9,675 nt of DNA from an uncultured Pseudomonadota bacterium (GCA_902796625.1 CADBPX010000090.1:1-9675); one strand, 5' to 3'; shown: positions 1 to 7,406, counted from the stretch's first letter. A program made the numbers and translations. The notes: generated by a model from the sequence alone, not told the origin.

Positions 1-1140
1 ACCTGTATTATAAATTGCACCACCAAAAGCATCTGATGATGAAGATTTAGCCGCATTGCCTAAAAAGGCCGTATTGCTGATTCCGCCAATCAAACCAGAG
101 TTATAAACAACACCGCCTTGGGCCACTCCCAAATTAGCATAAATGGTATTATTAATGTACGAACCATCCGTAATTTCACTGATTGTACCGGCATTATTTA
201 TGAATCCGCCATTGATGTATTCTGCACTATCTGCCGAAACCGAGTTAAATATTACATCCGAACGTACAGAATCGATCTTACCGGCACTGGTAACCGCGAC
301 TAAACCGCCTTCTATCGAGTTATTAATCGATTCAACTCTGTTGCCGACAAACTCAGACACCAAATTACCGATTGAACTCATCGTTTTAATCAATGAGCCT
401 AAAATCTGTCTTTTATTGCTATGTTGATTGATTGTAACTTTGTTACCGATAAAACTTGATTGAAGATCATTTATTTTTGCGTTATTTTGGCTTTCAACCA
501 ATATAGAAGAATATGCGTAACCTCTATCGTTATCATTTTGATCAATAACTGAATCATTACCGATAAATTGCGAAGTTATACTTTTAATTACGCCATAATT
601 ATCAATAACATTTTTAACATCCTGCCCCATATATACATTATTGATTTTTCCGTCATTTTCGGCATATTCCGTATCTGGATTAACCACTATTTGTTCAACA
701 TCATTAGGATTGTATGAAATTTTCAAAACCGCATTGGAAGCACTGGCGGTTTCCGCTAATCTGACACCACTAGCATCTTTGACCCATGTATAGTACTTAT
801 GCGCACTACCGGTGCCGATCTCGGAATACTTTAGTCCCACCGCATAGTACTTGGCAGTTGCATCGCCCGTATTAGGATTGTAATATTTAAACACGTTAGG
901 TTTATCCGCATCGGCTTCAGTAGCATCAAGCAAAACAAACAAACCGGAAGGATATATTTCATTAGTTGAAGGTATTGTTATTTGCTTTTCATGCAATGTC
1001 GGTAAAACCGGCGATGGCTCTGCCTGAACATTCATTGGAGCCGCCAAAGCAAATAATCCTAAATTAATTAACATACATTTTCTTAAAACACTACGGTATT
1101 GGGCAGTTAATAAGCCGATAGCTGTTCTTGTGTAACGCAT
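1..1140 (-). CDS. Autotransporter-like repeat surface protein, N-terminal part (runs off left edge)
   Basis: The minus strand is open for 380 codons from an ATG at 1140 to base 1 without a stop, so the 3' part lies outside the window. AGGAG (1149-1153) sits 8 nt before the ATG and fixes the start. Residues 1-40 look like a long signal peptide: an arginine-rich n-region, a hydrophobic stretch around 23-35 (MLINLGLFALAA) and a likely cleavage after NVQA at residue 40. Residues about 41-150 form a Tyr/Asn-rich head with repeated KYY motifs. From about residue 190 a degenerate repeat of roughly 30-38 residues begins, seen as QFIGN (191), SFIGN (229), EFVGN (263), SYINN (327) and AFLGN (358), ending in GGAIYNTG. 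Such Gly/Asn strand-turn repeats are typical of beta-helix passengers of type V (autotransporter) adhesins. Exported surface location is well supported; the barrel domain is not visible and the ligand is unknown. Confidence 0.8.
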   Translation of the reverse strand, partial: MRYTRTAIGLLTAQYRSVLRKCMLINLGLFALAAPMNVQAEPSPVLPTLHEKQITIPSTNEIYPSGLFVLLDATEADADKPNVFKYYNPNTGDATAKYYAVGLKYSEIGTGSAHKYYTWVKDASGVRLAETASASNAVLKISYNPNDVEQIVVNPDTEYAENDGKINNVYMGQDVKNVIDNYGVIKSITSQFIGNDSVIDQNDNDRGYAYSSILVESQNNAKINDLQSSFIGNKVTINQHSNKRQILGSLIKTMSSIGNLVSEFVGNRVESINNSIEGGLVAVTSAGKIDSVRSDVIFNSVSADSAEYINGGFINNAGTISEITDGSYINNTIYANLGVAQGGVVYNSGLIGGISNTAFLGNAAKSSSSDAFGGAIYNTG

Positions 1141-1378
1141 TTTCAAATCTCCTAATATAATTTAGACATACAATCATAATCTACGCTATGGTAAATTATT
1201 TTATCTTAAAATGCAAGCTATTTTTATTAAAAATATTATATTGCAATTATAACTTATTGATTATAATTAAAATATTGTAAATTTTCATAATTAGCATTTT
1301 ATTTACTTTTATTAGGATTGAAATCAAGAAAAACGTAAATATATGTTCATTGGTTGAAATATAAAAAAGGAGATAAAT
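1141..1378. promoter_or_regulatory. AT-rich divergent intergenic region with promoters for both flanking genes
   Basis: This 238-nt spacer separates two divergently read genes and so must hold both starts of transcription. It is very AT-rich. On the plus strand a TATAAT at 1262-1267 follows TTGCAA at 1241-1246 with a short 15-nt gap. On the minus strand TATAAT hexamers lie at 1235-1240 and 1246-1251, without convincing -35 boxes. In such AT-rich DNA these matches are weak evidence. The only firm elements are the two Shine-Dalgarno sites: CTCCT at 1149-1153 (minus gene) and AAGGAG at 1367-1372 (plus gene). Confidence 0.35.
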
Positions 1379-1792
1379 ATGAAGAATAAAATCTTTGCCT
1401 GCTTAGCATTAGTAGGCCTGACAATTGCGGGAACAAACGCTATTGCCGCAGACAGTATGTCTAATAATGAAAATGTTGTGACCAAAGCAATAAATAAACT
1501 AACCAACAATTCTTCCGAAAAGAAAGTGAGTAAAGTTTCACAAGTTAACAATATGAATGACGATGACGTCGTCTATTTACAAGGTTATCTTATTCAGAAC
1601 CTTGGTGATGAGATGTACGTTTTTCAAGATGATAGTGGAACAATTAATGTTGAAATTGATGATGACTTAATGCAGAACGCCATCGCTCCTGATGCTCTTG
1701 TCTGGATTGCTGCCACTGTTGACAAAGATGGGAATATAACTTCTTTGGATGCTACTGAAATTCAGCTTTTGCCGGCAAATTCAAACAACTAA
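1379..1792 (+). CDS. Periplasmic BOF (bacterial OB-fold) domain protein, YgiW/YdeI-like
   Basis: The product is 137 residues. Residues 1-23 form a clear Sec signal peptide (KNK, hydrophobic core, likely cleavage near AIA/A at 23-24). A Ser/Asn/Lys-rich linker (25-60) follows, then an OB-fold of the BOF family at about 62-131. Its hallmarks are YLQGYL at 66, the G-D-x-Y-x-F-x-D stretch near 76-84, SGTINVEID at 86-94 and a closing VDKDG (114-118). Length and layout match the YgiW/YdeI family, small periplasmic proteins tied to stress tolerance in enterobacteria; no enzyme activity is known for the fold. The tryptophan and the GEVD-type glycine common in the family are replaced here (M98; AATVD), so ligand binding may differ. 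AAGGAG at 1367-1372 supports the start. It stands alone, divergent from the surface-protein gene. The family call is firm; the role is open. Confidence 0.8.
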   Translation: MKNKIFACLALVGLTIAGTNAIAADSMSNNENVVTKAINKLTNNSSEKKVSKVSQVNNMNDDDVVYLQGYLIQNLGDEMYVFQDDSGTINVEIDDDLMQNAIAPDALVWIAATVDKDGNITSLDATEIQLLPANSNN

Positions 1793-1855
1793 AAAAATCC
1801 CCTTCCTTCTTCAGGCCTTAACTATTCTTGCCTATCACGGGAAGGGGAAATTTTT
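1793..1855. terminator. Bidirectional intrinsic terminator between BOF gene and smpB
   Basis: CCCCTTCC (1799-1806) pairs perfectly with GGAAGGGG (1840-1847). The long loop can form a second small stem, AGGC (1813-1816) with GCCT (1830-1833). An A-run (1791-1797) lies before the stem and a T-run (1851-1855) after it, so it can end transcription on both strands, as expected between convergent genes. Its plus-strand T-run touches the smpB stop codon. Confidence 0.85.
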
Positions 1856-2339
1856 ATATTGAATGCGACATTATCCGTGATTTTTCCCTTGACCAGTCAC
1901 GTTCTTTAGCTGTTTCACGCTTATCATAAAGTTTTTTACCGACACCTAATCCTATCTGTAACTTGGCCCGCCCACGTTTATCAAAAAACATTTTTTCGGC
2001 AATCAGAGTAGTTCCTTTGCGGCTGAGAGAATTAATAATTTTTGCAATTTCACGATGCTGTAACAGTAATTTACGGTTACGTCTCTCGGCATGACTGCTA
2101 TATCCTTGATTTTCATATGCCGCAATAAACATATTTGCCATATATATTTCGCCGTCCTCAACAATGCCGTAAGCATCATTAATATTTGCGTGTCCTTGAC
2201 GTAATGATTTTACTTCAGTTCCCATTAACACTAATCCGGCCGTATAAGTTTCATTTATTAAATAGTCGAAATGCGCTCGCCTGTTCTGAGCGATCAGTCC
2301 CGTTGATATATAATTTTTTTCTTTCTTGATGCCGGCCAT
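1854..2339 (-). CDS. smpB: SsrA-binding protein SmpB
   Basis: The product is 161 residues, close to the usual SmpB length of about 150-160. SmpB binds tmRNA (SsrA) and brings it to stalled ribosomes for trans-translation in the cytoplasm. Family hallmarks seen are GTEVKSLRQG (40-49) in the OB-like core, the IYMANMFIAAYE stretch (65-76), and a basic C-terminal tail beginning GKKLYDKRETAKERDW (134-149), which reaches into the decoding centre. The ATG (2337-2339) overlaps the bactofilin stop by one base (TAATG), and no good Shine-Dalgarno precedes it, so translation is probably coupled to the bactofilin gene. It is the last gene of a three-gene operon and ends at a shared terminator. The tmRNA gene itself is not in this window. 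Confidence 0.97.
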   Translation of the reverse strand: MAGIKKEKNYISTGLIAQNRRAHFDYLINETYTAGLVLMGTEVKSLRQGHANINDAYGIVEDGEIYMANMFIAAYENQGYSSHAERRNRKLLLQHREIAKIINSLSRKGTTLIAEKMFFDKRGRAKLQIGLGVGKKLYDKRETAKERDWSREKSRIMSHSI

Positions 2340-2782
2340 TATTTTGAATCTGAACTTGTCTCAGTTTGAACTGATGCGGTATTTTCTTTTTCTGCCAACT
2401 TAGCAGCGGCTTTTGCACGCGGCATACAATTGCCCTCCACATATGCCCCCGGCTCCAAAGCAATTTTATTATAGTAAGCATTCCCGATGATTCGGGCATT
2501 TTTTGCAACGAAAAGCTCTTCGGTATCAATAATACCGTTAACCGTACCGTAAACATTTGATATGTTCGCCTTAATGTCGCCCATAATATAACCTCTGGTG
2601 CCGATAATAACCTCATTGCACATGATGTTGCCCTCAAGCTTGCCATCGATATGAATGGTATCTCCGCCCCAGATATCTCCCTTAATCTTCGTATCATAAC
2701 TGATAATGCTGGGAACCGGTGTATTAGACCCTCGGCTCATACGGGCAATTTTCAAATATATTAATCTGCGTAAACTACTCAT
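2339..2782 (-). CDS. Bactofilin (polymer-forming cytoskeletal protein)
   Basis: The product is 147 residues with one bactofilin domain at about 25-120. The domain is a run of short beta-helix turns: GDIWGGDTIHIDGKLEGNI (35-53), GTRGYIMGDIKANI (61-74), GTVNGII (79-85) and ARIIGNAYY (96-104). Bactofilins self-assemble without nucleotide into membrane-bound filaments that place cell-wall enzymes and set cell shape. A strong AGGAGG (2790-2795) that overlaps the upstream stop supports this start over Met15, which has none. The resulting N-terminus has a basic, hydrophobic stretch (LRRLIYLKIAR, 4-14) that may act as a membrane anchor peptide; this is inference. The Ala/Lys/Ser-rich tail (121-147) is likely disordered. 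The gene follows an M23 peptidase by 11 nt, the classic bactofilin-hydrolase pairing (compare BacA-LmdC, CcmA-Csd). Confidence 0.93.
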   Translation of the reverse strand: MSSLRRLIYLKIARMSRGSNTPVPSIISYDTKIKGDIWGGDTIHIDGKLEGNIMCNEVIIGTRGYIMGDIKANISNVYGTVNGIIDTEELFVAKNARIIGNAYYNKIALEPGAYVEGNCMPRAKAAAKLAEKENTASVQTETSSDSK

Positions 2783-2789
2783 TGTTAGC

Positions 2790-2795
2790 CCTCCT
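2790..2795 (-). promoter_or_regulatory. Shine-Dalgarno site of the bactofilin gene
   Basis: The minus strand reads AGGAGG, a consensus site 7 nt before the ATG at 2782-2780. It overlaps the TAG stop of the M23 gene (2796-2794), so translation of the two genes is probably linked. It decides the bactofilin start in favour of the longer N-terminus. Confidence 0.8.
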
Positions 2796-4059
2796 ATAGC
2801 TCATTTTTATTATCTATCCGAACAAAAGTCAACGGATTTACATTTTTATTGTGATAAAGTACCTCATAGTGCAAATGGCTACCGGTTGCACGACCGGTTT
2901 TTCCTACTTCGCCGATCGCCTGATTATAGGTAACAAAATCACCTGATTTCACATAAATTTTATTAAGATGGGCATATTTTGTCATAAATCCGTTTCCGTG
3001 ATCTATTTCTACCACATTACCATAACCGTTCTTTTGAAAAGTTGCCGTAACAACTTTTCCCGGAGCTGAAGCCGAAACCCGCGTCCCCAATGCTGCACTC
3101 ATATCAATTCCTTTATGTTTGGCAAATTTGGTATTAAATGGATCGGAACGATTGCCGAAATCAGAAGTTAAACGGGCATTAAATACCGGTTTACCTAATG
3201 GAACCTTCTTCATTGATATTTTATAATCGCCCAACAAATCAATACGCTGAAATACTTGCGAAATTTTATCATTCAACTCTTGGCTGATTCTGGTATCAGG
3301 CAACGGAACATAAGCTCCACCTTTTCCTGACTTTATATTGGAAAGGGGATTAAAATAAAGCTTTTGTACTTTTAATGACTTGTTAATTTTAGACAGAGCA
3401 TCTTTAATTTCATCAATTTCTTTACCGGAAAGCTCACCTATCTTATCCAAAATAGCGACCTCGGCTTGCTCCAATCCCCGTACAGTATCCTGTAAAATAT
3501 GCAGTTTATAACCCAAATTTTCAATTTTATGCCGCAGAGCATCATTTTCCTGCAAGGCTATATCTTTTTGCAACAAGGCTTCTTTTTTTGTTACTTCATC
3601 TTCAACTTTTTTAGAATCAATCCATGTCTCTGAATCTGCTATCTTCTTAATTTTATCTTCTACAACCGATGCTTTTTCTTTATATTCGTTTATTTCATTC
3701 AATCCGTTTCCCGCATCTTCAATAGACGACATCACATCTTTTAAGTTATTTTGCAAAGCAGCAACATCTGCCATTAAATCCATATATGCACTACGTGTTT
3801 TGCCGAGTTCTTTATCCTTTCGATGAATGATTTTAGCCGAATTATGATAGAAATAATAATTATAACCGGACCAACAAAATACTGCGGCCATGAAAAGCAA
3901 AACAAACACTTGCAAGCGATGGGATATATTAAAAACCATCGCTCGTCCGCCGCTGCGAAAAATTATCTCTTTATCTGCCAAAAATGGCTTTTTTTCTGCG
4001 TACCGAACTTTTTCTTTTTTTATTTTATATCTGTTTTTCTTCAATATCTGTTCTTTCAA
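2794..4059 (-). CDS. Membrane-anchored M23 family peptidoglycan endopeptidase with coiled coil
   Basis: The product is 421 residues. A Lys/Arg-rich cytoplasmic N-terminus (1-49) leads to one membrane segment (about 50-70, VFVLLFMAAVFCW), a long charged periplasmic coiled-coil region (about 75-230) and a C-terminal LytM/M23 domain (about 285-410). The zinc and active-site residues are all present: H315 and D319 in HKGID, H364 in YAHL, H395 and H397 in SHLHYE. It should therefore be an active zinc endopeptidase cutting peptide cross-links. The next gene is a bactofilin, which in other bacteria recruits such an enzyme to shape the cell. No ATG exists near the 5' end. The best start is TTG at 4059-4057, 11 nt after GAGGA (4071-4075); the in-frame stop at 4075-4077 rules out a longer form. 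Met41 (3939) is an alternative that keeps the membrane segment. Confidence 0.9.
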   Translation of the reverse strand: MKEQILKKNRYKIKKEKVRYAEKKPFLADKEIIFRSGGRAMVFNISHRLQVFVLLFMAAVFCWSGYNYYFYHNSAKIIHRKDKELGKTRSAYMDLMADVAALQNNLKDVMSSIEDAGNGLNEINEYKEKASVVEDKIKKIADSETWIDSKKVEDEVTKKEALLQKDIALQENDALRHKIENLGYKLHILQDTVRGLEQAEVAILDKIGELSGKEIDEIKDALSKINKSLKVQKLYFNPLSNIKSGKGGAYVPLPDTRISQELNDKISQVFQRIDLLGDYKISMKKVPLGKPVFNARLTSDFGNRSDPFNTKFAKHKGIDMSAALGTRVSASAPGKVVTATFQKNGYGNVVEIDHGNGFMTKYAHLNKIYVKSGDFVTYNQAIGEVGKTGRATGSHLHYEVLYHNKNVNPLTFVRIDNKNEL

Positions 4060-4264
4060 AATATGTTCTGTCCTCTATATACTCAAATATTTGATAAAAA
4101 TAAAGTATTTTTCACTTCTCTGATTTTTTTTGTTAATATTTTCGAACTTCTCATGGTTTTAATTCTTTTTTTGTGACAATTTAATGACAACGACAACCTA
4201 CATATAGTTATTTTAATGTGTTATATGTAAATATGTATCAAAAATTTTAAATAAAGGTAGCATT
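4060..4264. promoter_or_regulatory. Divergent spacer with TACATATA/TATATGTA inverted repeat and TGACAA direct repeats
   Basis: This 205-nt region lies between the shape operon (minus) and the efflux operon (plus). It holds an 8-bp perfect inverted repeat, TACATATA (4199-4206) and TATATGTA (4222-4229), and TGACAA at 4174-4179 and 4185-4190, 11 nt apart, with a further GACAA at 4192-4196. On the minus strand the same units read TTGTCA, close to a -35 box. A dimeric regulator could bind either element, but AT-rich sequence gives such repeats by chance fairly often. No clear -10/-35 pair was found for either direction. Confidence 0.35.
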
Positions 4265-5473
4265 ATGAAGAATATATCCGTCACCAAACAACAATTTATG
4301 TCGGTAATAAAAAAAACAAACAGACGCTTTTTATACATTTTCGGCTTAATAGTTGCGGCTCTTTTAATTTTATTATATTTTCGAGGTAAAAATAGTGAAT
4401 TGCACTATAAAACTCAGCCTTTGTCACTGGGAAACATTACAGAAAGTATTACAGCCTCCGGAACAATTAACCCTTTATCAACAGTATCGATAGGCACCCA
4501 AGCTTCTGGAAGAATAGCACAAATATATGTTGATTATAATTCCCAAGTCAAAGAAGGAGAATTATTAGCATTAATTGACCAAGACAATGCTAAAGCCAAT
4601 GTTGCACAAAGAGAAGCCTCGCTTGAAATAGCCAAAGCTCAGGTTGCTGTTGAAGAAAACAATATAAAATACTATAAAAAAGCCTTGGACCGCATAGCAA
4701 AACTTAATGCCTCCAAATATTCCACCGAAAAGGAACTTGAAGCCGCCGAACGCGATTACGATAATGCAATTGCACAATTAGCTCTTGAAAAAGCTCAGGT
4801 CAAACAAGCAGAAGCGGCTCTTAACTCTGCTCAAACCGAGCTATCGTACACGGAAATAAAATCTCCGGTTAACGGAATTGTAATCTCAAAAGCTGTTGAA
4901 GTCGGTCAAACTGTTGCCGCCAGCTTTTCAACCCCCGAACTCTTTTCTGTTGCGGAAGATCTCACCAAAATGCAGATTGAAGCCTCAGTTGTTGAAGCAG
5001 ATATTGCTAAAGTAAAAGAAGGTCAGTCTGCTCGTTTCACCGTAGATAGTTATTCCGATGACTATTTCTGGGGTAAAGTAATTCAGGTGCGCAATGAAGC
5101 CGTCACAACCTCAAATGTTGTAACTTACACTGTGGTTATTGAAATTGATAATTCGGATTTACGCCTCAAACCAGGTATGACCGCTAATGTTGAAATTATT
5201 ATTGCCGACGTCGAAAATATATTACTGGTACCAAATCAGGCTTTACGTTTCTATATGGATGAAAGCAGTAATGCCAAACGTTATCAAGATCGTGGTATCT
5301 GGATAATGAGAAAGGGAAAACCGCATCGTGTATCAGTTAAACTCGGCGCCAGTGATGATAACAATACTCAAATTATTTCTGATGAACTGCATGAAGGAGA
5401 TACGGTTATTTTGGCCAAAGAGCAAAAAGACACAAATAAAAGCAGAGGAATGAGAATGAGGATGCCGCGCTGA
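4265..5473 (+). CDS. macA: MacA-type periplasmic adaptor (membrane fusion protein) of an ABC exporter
   Basis: The product is 402 residues. A short cytoplasmic tail is followed by one membrane segment (about 22-39). Next come the first half of the lipoyl domain (about 68-105, IGTQASGRIAQIYVD), an alpha-helical hairpin (about 106-195, rich in Ala/Glu/Lys/Gln), the second lipoyl half (KSPVNGIVISKAVEVGQTV, 199-217), a beta-barrel domain (about 230-315) and a membrane-proximal domain (to about 387). This is the layout of MacA/HlyD-family adaptors, which link an inner-membrane ABC transporter to a TolC-type outer-membrane channel. The C-terminus is oddly basic and Met-rich (RGMRMRMPR). AAAGG at 4254-4258 precedes the ATG. 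Its TGA shares a base with the next ATG. The substrate cannot be told; the family exports macrolides, peptides or lipids. No outer-membrane partner gene is present here. Confidence 0.88.
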   Translation: MKNISVTKQQFMSVIKKTNRRFLYIFGLIVAALLILLYFRGKNSELHYKTQPLSLGNITESITASGTINPLSTVSIGTQASGRIAQIYVDYNSQVKEGELLALIDQDNAKANVAQREASLEIAKAQVAVEENNIKYYKKALDRIAKLNASKYSTEKELEAAERDYDNAIAQLALEKAQVKQAEAALNSAQTELSYTEIKSPVNGIVISKAVEVGQTVAASFSTPELFSVAEDLTKMQIEASVVEADIAKVKEGQSARFTVDSYSDDYFWGKVIQVRNEAVTTSNVVTYTVVIEIDNSDLRLKPGMTANVEIIIADVENILLVPNQALRFYMDESSNAKRYQDRGIWIMRKGKPHRVSVKLGASDDNNTQIISDELHEGDTVILAKEQKDTNKSRGMRMRMPR

Positions 5474-6183
5474 TGAAACCTTTGATAGAACTAAAAAATA
5501 TATACAAGAGCTATCATCTTGACGGCTTTGATTTGGAAATTCTTAAAGGAATAAATTTACAAATTCAACAAGGTGAATTTGTCGCAATTATGGGACCATC
5601 TGGATCAGGAAAATCAACCTTAATGAACATCTTAGGATGCTTAGATACTCCGTCTTCCGGTGAATATCTTTTAGAAGGGAAAAATATTGAATCCCTAAAT
5701 TCAGATCAGTTAGCAGACATTCGTAATAATAAAATAGGATTTGTTTTTCAAGGATTTAACTTACTTTCTCGCACATCTGCTCTTGAAAATGTTGAATTAC
5801 CGATGATCTACGCCGGCATCAATGATAAAACTCGCCATCAAAAAGCTCGGCAAGCTCTTATTAAAGTCGGTTTGCAGGAAAGAATGCTCCATATGCCGAA
5901 CCAACTCTCCGGCGGACAACAGCAACGCGTCGCTATTGCTCGAGCAATTGTCAATGATGCCCCGATAATTTTTGCCGATGAACCAACCGGTAACCTTGAC
6001 ACTAAAATGAGCGTTGAAATTATGGATCTTTTTACCGAACTCAACAAAGAACTGGGACGAACAATAATTTTGGTTACTCATGAAGAAGATATTGCTCTGT
6101 ATGCACATCGAATTATCAAAATTGTTGATGGAGAAATCCATTCTGATCAAATAAATAATAAAAGAAAGCACAAAGATGATTGA
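5473..6183 (+). CDS. MacB/LolD-family ABC exporter ATPase subunit
   Basis: The product is 236 residues, a complete stand-alone nucleotide-binding domain. It has Walker A GPSGSGKST (41-49), Q-loop Q93 (VFQGFNLL), signature LSGGQQQRVAIARA (145-158), Walker B IIFADE (165-170) with the catalytic Glu, D-loop GNLD (173-176) and switch His203 (VTHEED). The PTGNLD and NLLSR segments are typical of the MacB/LolD/FtsE group. It powers the permease in the next gene by ATP hydrolysis on the cytoplasmic side. In E. coli MacB this domain is fused to the permease; here they are separate, with an 8-nt overlap. The start ATG overlaps the adaptor stop (TGATG), which suggests coupled translation. The call is firm as to family; substrate is unknown. 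Confidence 0.95.
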   Translation: MKPLIELKNIYKSYHLDGFDLEILKGINLQIQQGEFVAIMGPSGSGKSTLMNILGCLDTPSSGEYLLEGKNIESLNSDQLADIRNNKIGFVFQGFNLLSRTSALENVELPMIYAGINDKTRHQKARQALIKVGLQERMLHMPNQLSGGQQQRVAIARAIVNDAPIIFADEPTGNLDTKMSVEIMDLFTELNKELGRTIILVTHEEDIALYAHRIIKIVDGEIHSDQINNKRKHKDD

Positions 6184-7405
6184 AACAAAGACAATATGCA
6201 AAATTGCTCTTAGAGCCATCAAGGCTAATAAAATGCGCTCTGTACTGACAAGTTTAGGAATTATTATCGGTGTTGCCGCCGTTATTATCTTGCTTTCAAT
6301 CGGTAACGGTACCCAAATTTCCCTGCAAAATGAAATGCGCAGTATGGGAACTAACTTGATCATGATCCGCTCCGGCTCATCAACATCAGGGGGAGCTCGT
6401 ATGGGACACGGTTCTCAGCCAACATTAAAAAATGGTGATGCAGATGCCATTCAAGAAAAAATTTCTTCCATTCGCTTAGCGGTTCCTGTTGTTAATGACA
6501 GCGGACAAATTGTTTACGGAAGTGCCAATTGGGCAACAAATATTGTCGGTACAGATAACAGATATTTTGAAATAAAAGAATGGGAATTGGCATACGGACG
6601 CTTTTTTACCGAAACAGATCTGCGTAGTGCCAATAAAGTCGCTATTCTAGGCCAAACCGTAGCACGAGAATTGTTTGGCGATATTGATCCCTTAGGCAAA
6701 ACCATTCGGGTTAAAGGAATGCCGTTTATCGTAATTGGCACGCTTACCGCTCGCGGACAAAGCGGACCGGGACAAGATCAGGATGACATGATCTATTTAC
6801 CGCTTTCGACGGTTCAGAAAAAAATATCCGGCACTCAATTTCCTGACATGGTCAGCATGCTTATGCTGCAAGCTAATACTGCAGAAGAAACCTATACTTC
6901 ACAGGATGAAATTTCAGCTTTATTGCGTCAAAGACATAATCTCGGACTGAATAAAGAAGATGATTTCACTATCATGAACTTTACGCAATTTATGGAAATG
7001 ATGCAAAACTCCTCCCAAATGATGACAATTTTCCTTGGCTTTATTGCATCAATTTCACTAATTGTCGGCGGTATCGGAATTATGAATATTATGTTGGTTT
7101 CGGTTACGGAGAGAACACGTGAAATCGGCATACGCATGGCTATTGGCGCCAAACGATGGGATATCCGCTTACAATTTTTAATGGAAGCTCTAATTCTGTC
7201 TTTAATTGGCGGATTAATCGGAGTAATTGCCGGAATAGTCGGAGTATACATATTGCCGCATATTACCTCAATCTCCACGGCACTTTCAACATTTTATGTT
7301 TTATTGCCGTTCAGTTTTTCCGGCATTGTTGGTCTGATATTTGGTTTCTTTCCCGCTTATAAGGCATCTTTATTAAATCCGATTAATGCTCTAAGATATG
7401 AGTAG
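6176..7405 (+). CDS. macB: MacB/FtsX-family ABC exporter permease
   Basis: The product is 409 residues. Membrane segment 1 lies at about 23-43. A large periplasmic core domain (MacB_PCD type, about 45-280) follows, then membrane segments at about 284-308, 334-360 and 372-393, the four-helix type VII (mechanotransmission) layout. The conserved cytoplasmic coupling segment TERTREIGIRMAIGAKR (311-327) sits after segment 2, and the C-terminus has the family ending NPINALRYE. Together with the ATPase it forms the equivalent of one full-length MacB; with the MacA-like adaptor and an unlinked TolC-type channel it would make a tripartite pump. The gene name is used for the permease half only. The core domain has a Gly/Ser-rich patch (67-80) of unknown meaning. 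Its stop is one base from the stop of the convergent deaminase gene. Confidence 0.93.
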   Translation: MIETKTICKIALRAIKANKMRSVLTSLGIIIGVAAVIILLSIGNGTQISLQNEMRSMGTNLIMIRSGSSTSGGARMGHGSQPTLKNGDADAIQEKISSIRLAVPVVNDSGQIVYGSANWATNIVGTDNRYFEIKEWELAYGRFFTETDLRSANKVAILGQTVARELFGDIDPLGKTIRVKGMPFIVIGTLTARGQSGPGQDQDDMIYLPLSTVQKKISGTQFPDMVSMLMLQANTAEETYTSQDEISALLRQRHNLGLNKEDDFTIMNFTQFMEMMQNSSQMMTIFLGFIASISLIVGGIGIMNIMLVSVTERTREIGIRMAIGAKRWDIRLQFLMEALILSLIGGLIGVIAGIVGVYILPHITSISTALSTFYVLLPFSFSGIVGLIFGFFPAYKASLLNPINALRYE

Positions 7406-7406
7406 C

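Noticed and set aside
118..427. Two plus-strand open frames inside the left-edge surface-protein gene
   Set aside because: The minus strand is open for all 380 codons with a signal peptide and protein repeats, so these are shadows.
1379..1410. Possible lipoprotein signal in the BOF protein (Cys8 after IFA)
   Set aside because: The cysteine is too close to the N-terminus, before most of the hydrophobic core, and a normal cleavage site exists near residue 23.
2251..2697. A 148-codon open frame on the minus strand across the smpB/bactofilin junction
   Set aside because: It lies in another frame over two well-recognised genes, has no family features, and is best explained as a shadow.
3823..4176. 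Plus-strand open frame over the M23 gene's 5' end and the spacer
   Set aside because: It is mostly antisense to the membrane segment of the M23 protein; the Phe/Ile-rich product reflects AT-rich sequence.
5797..6363. A 188-codon open frame antisense to the ABC ATPase and permease genes
   Set aside because: It is antisense to conserved ABC motifs and has no ribosome site or recognisable domain.
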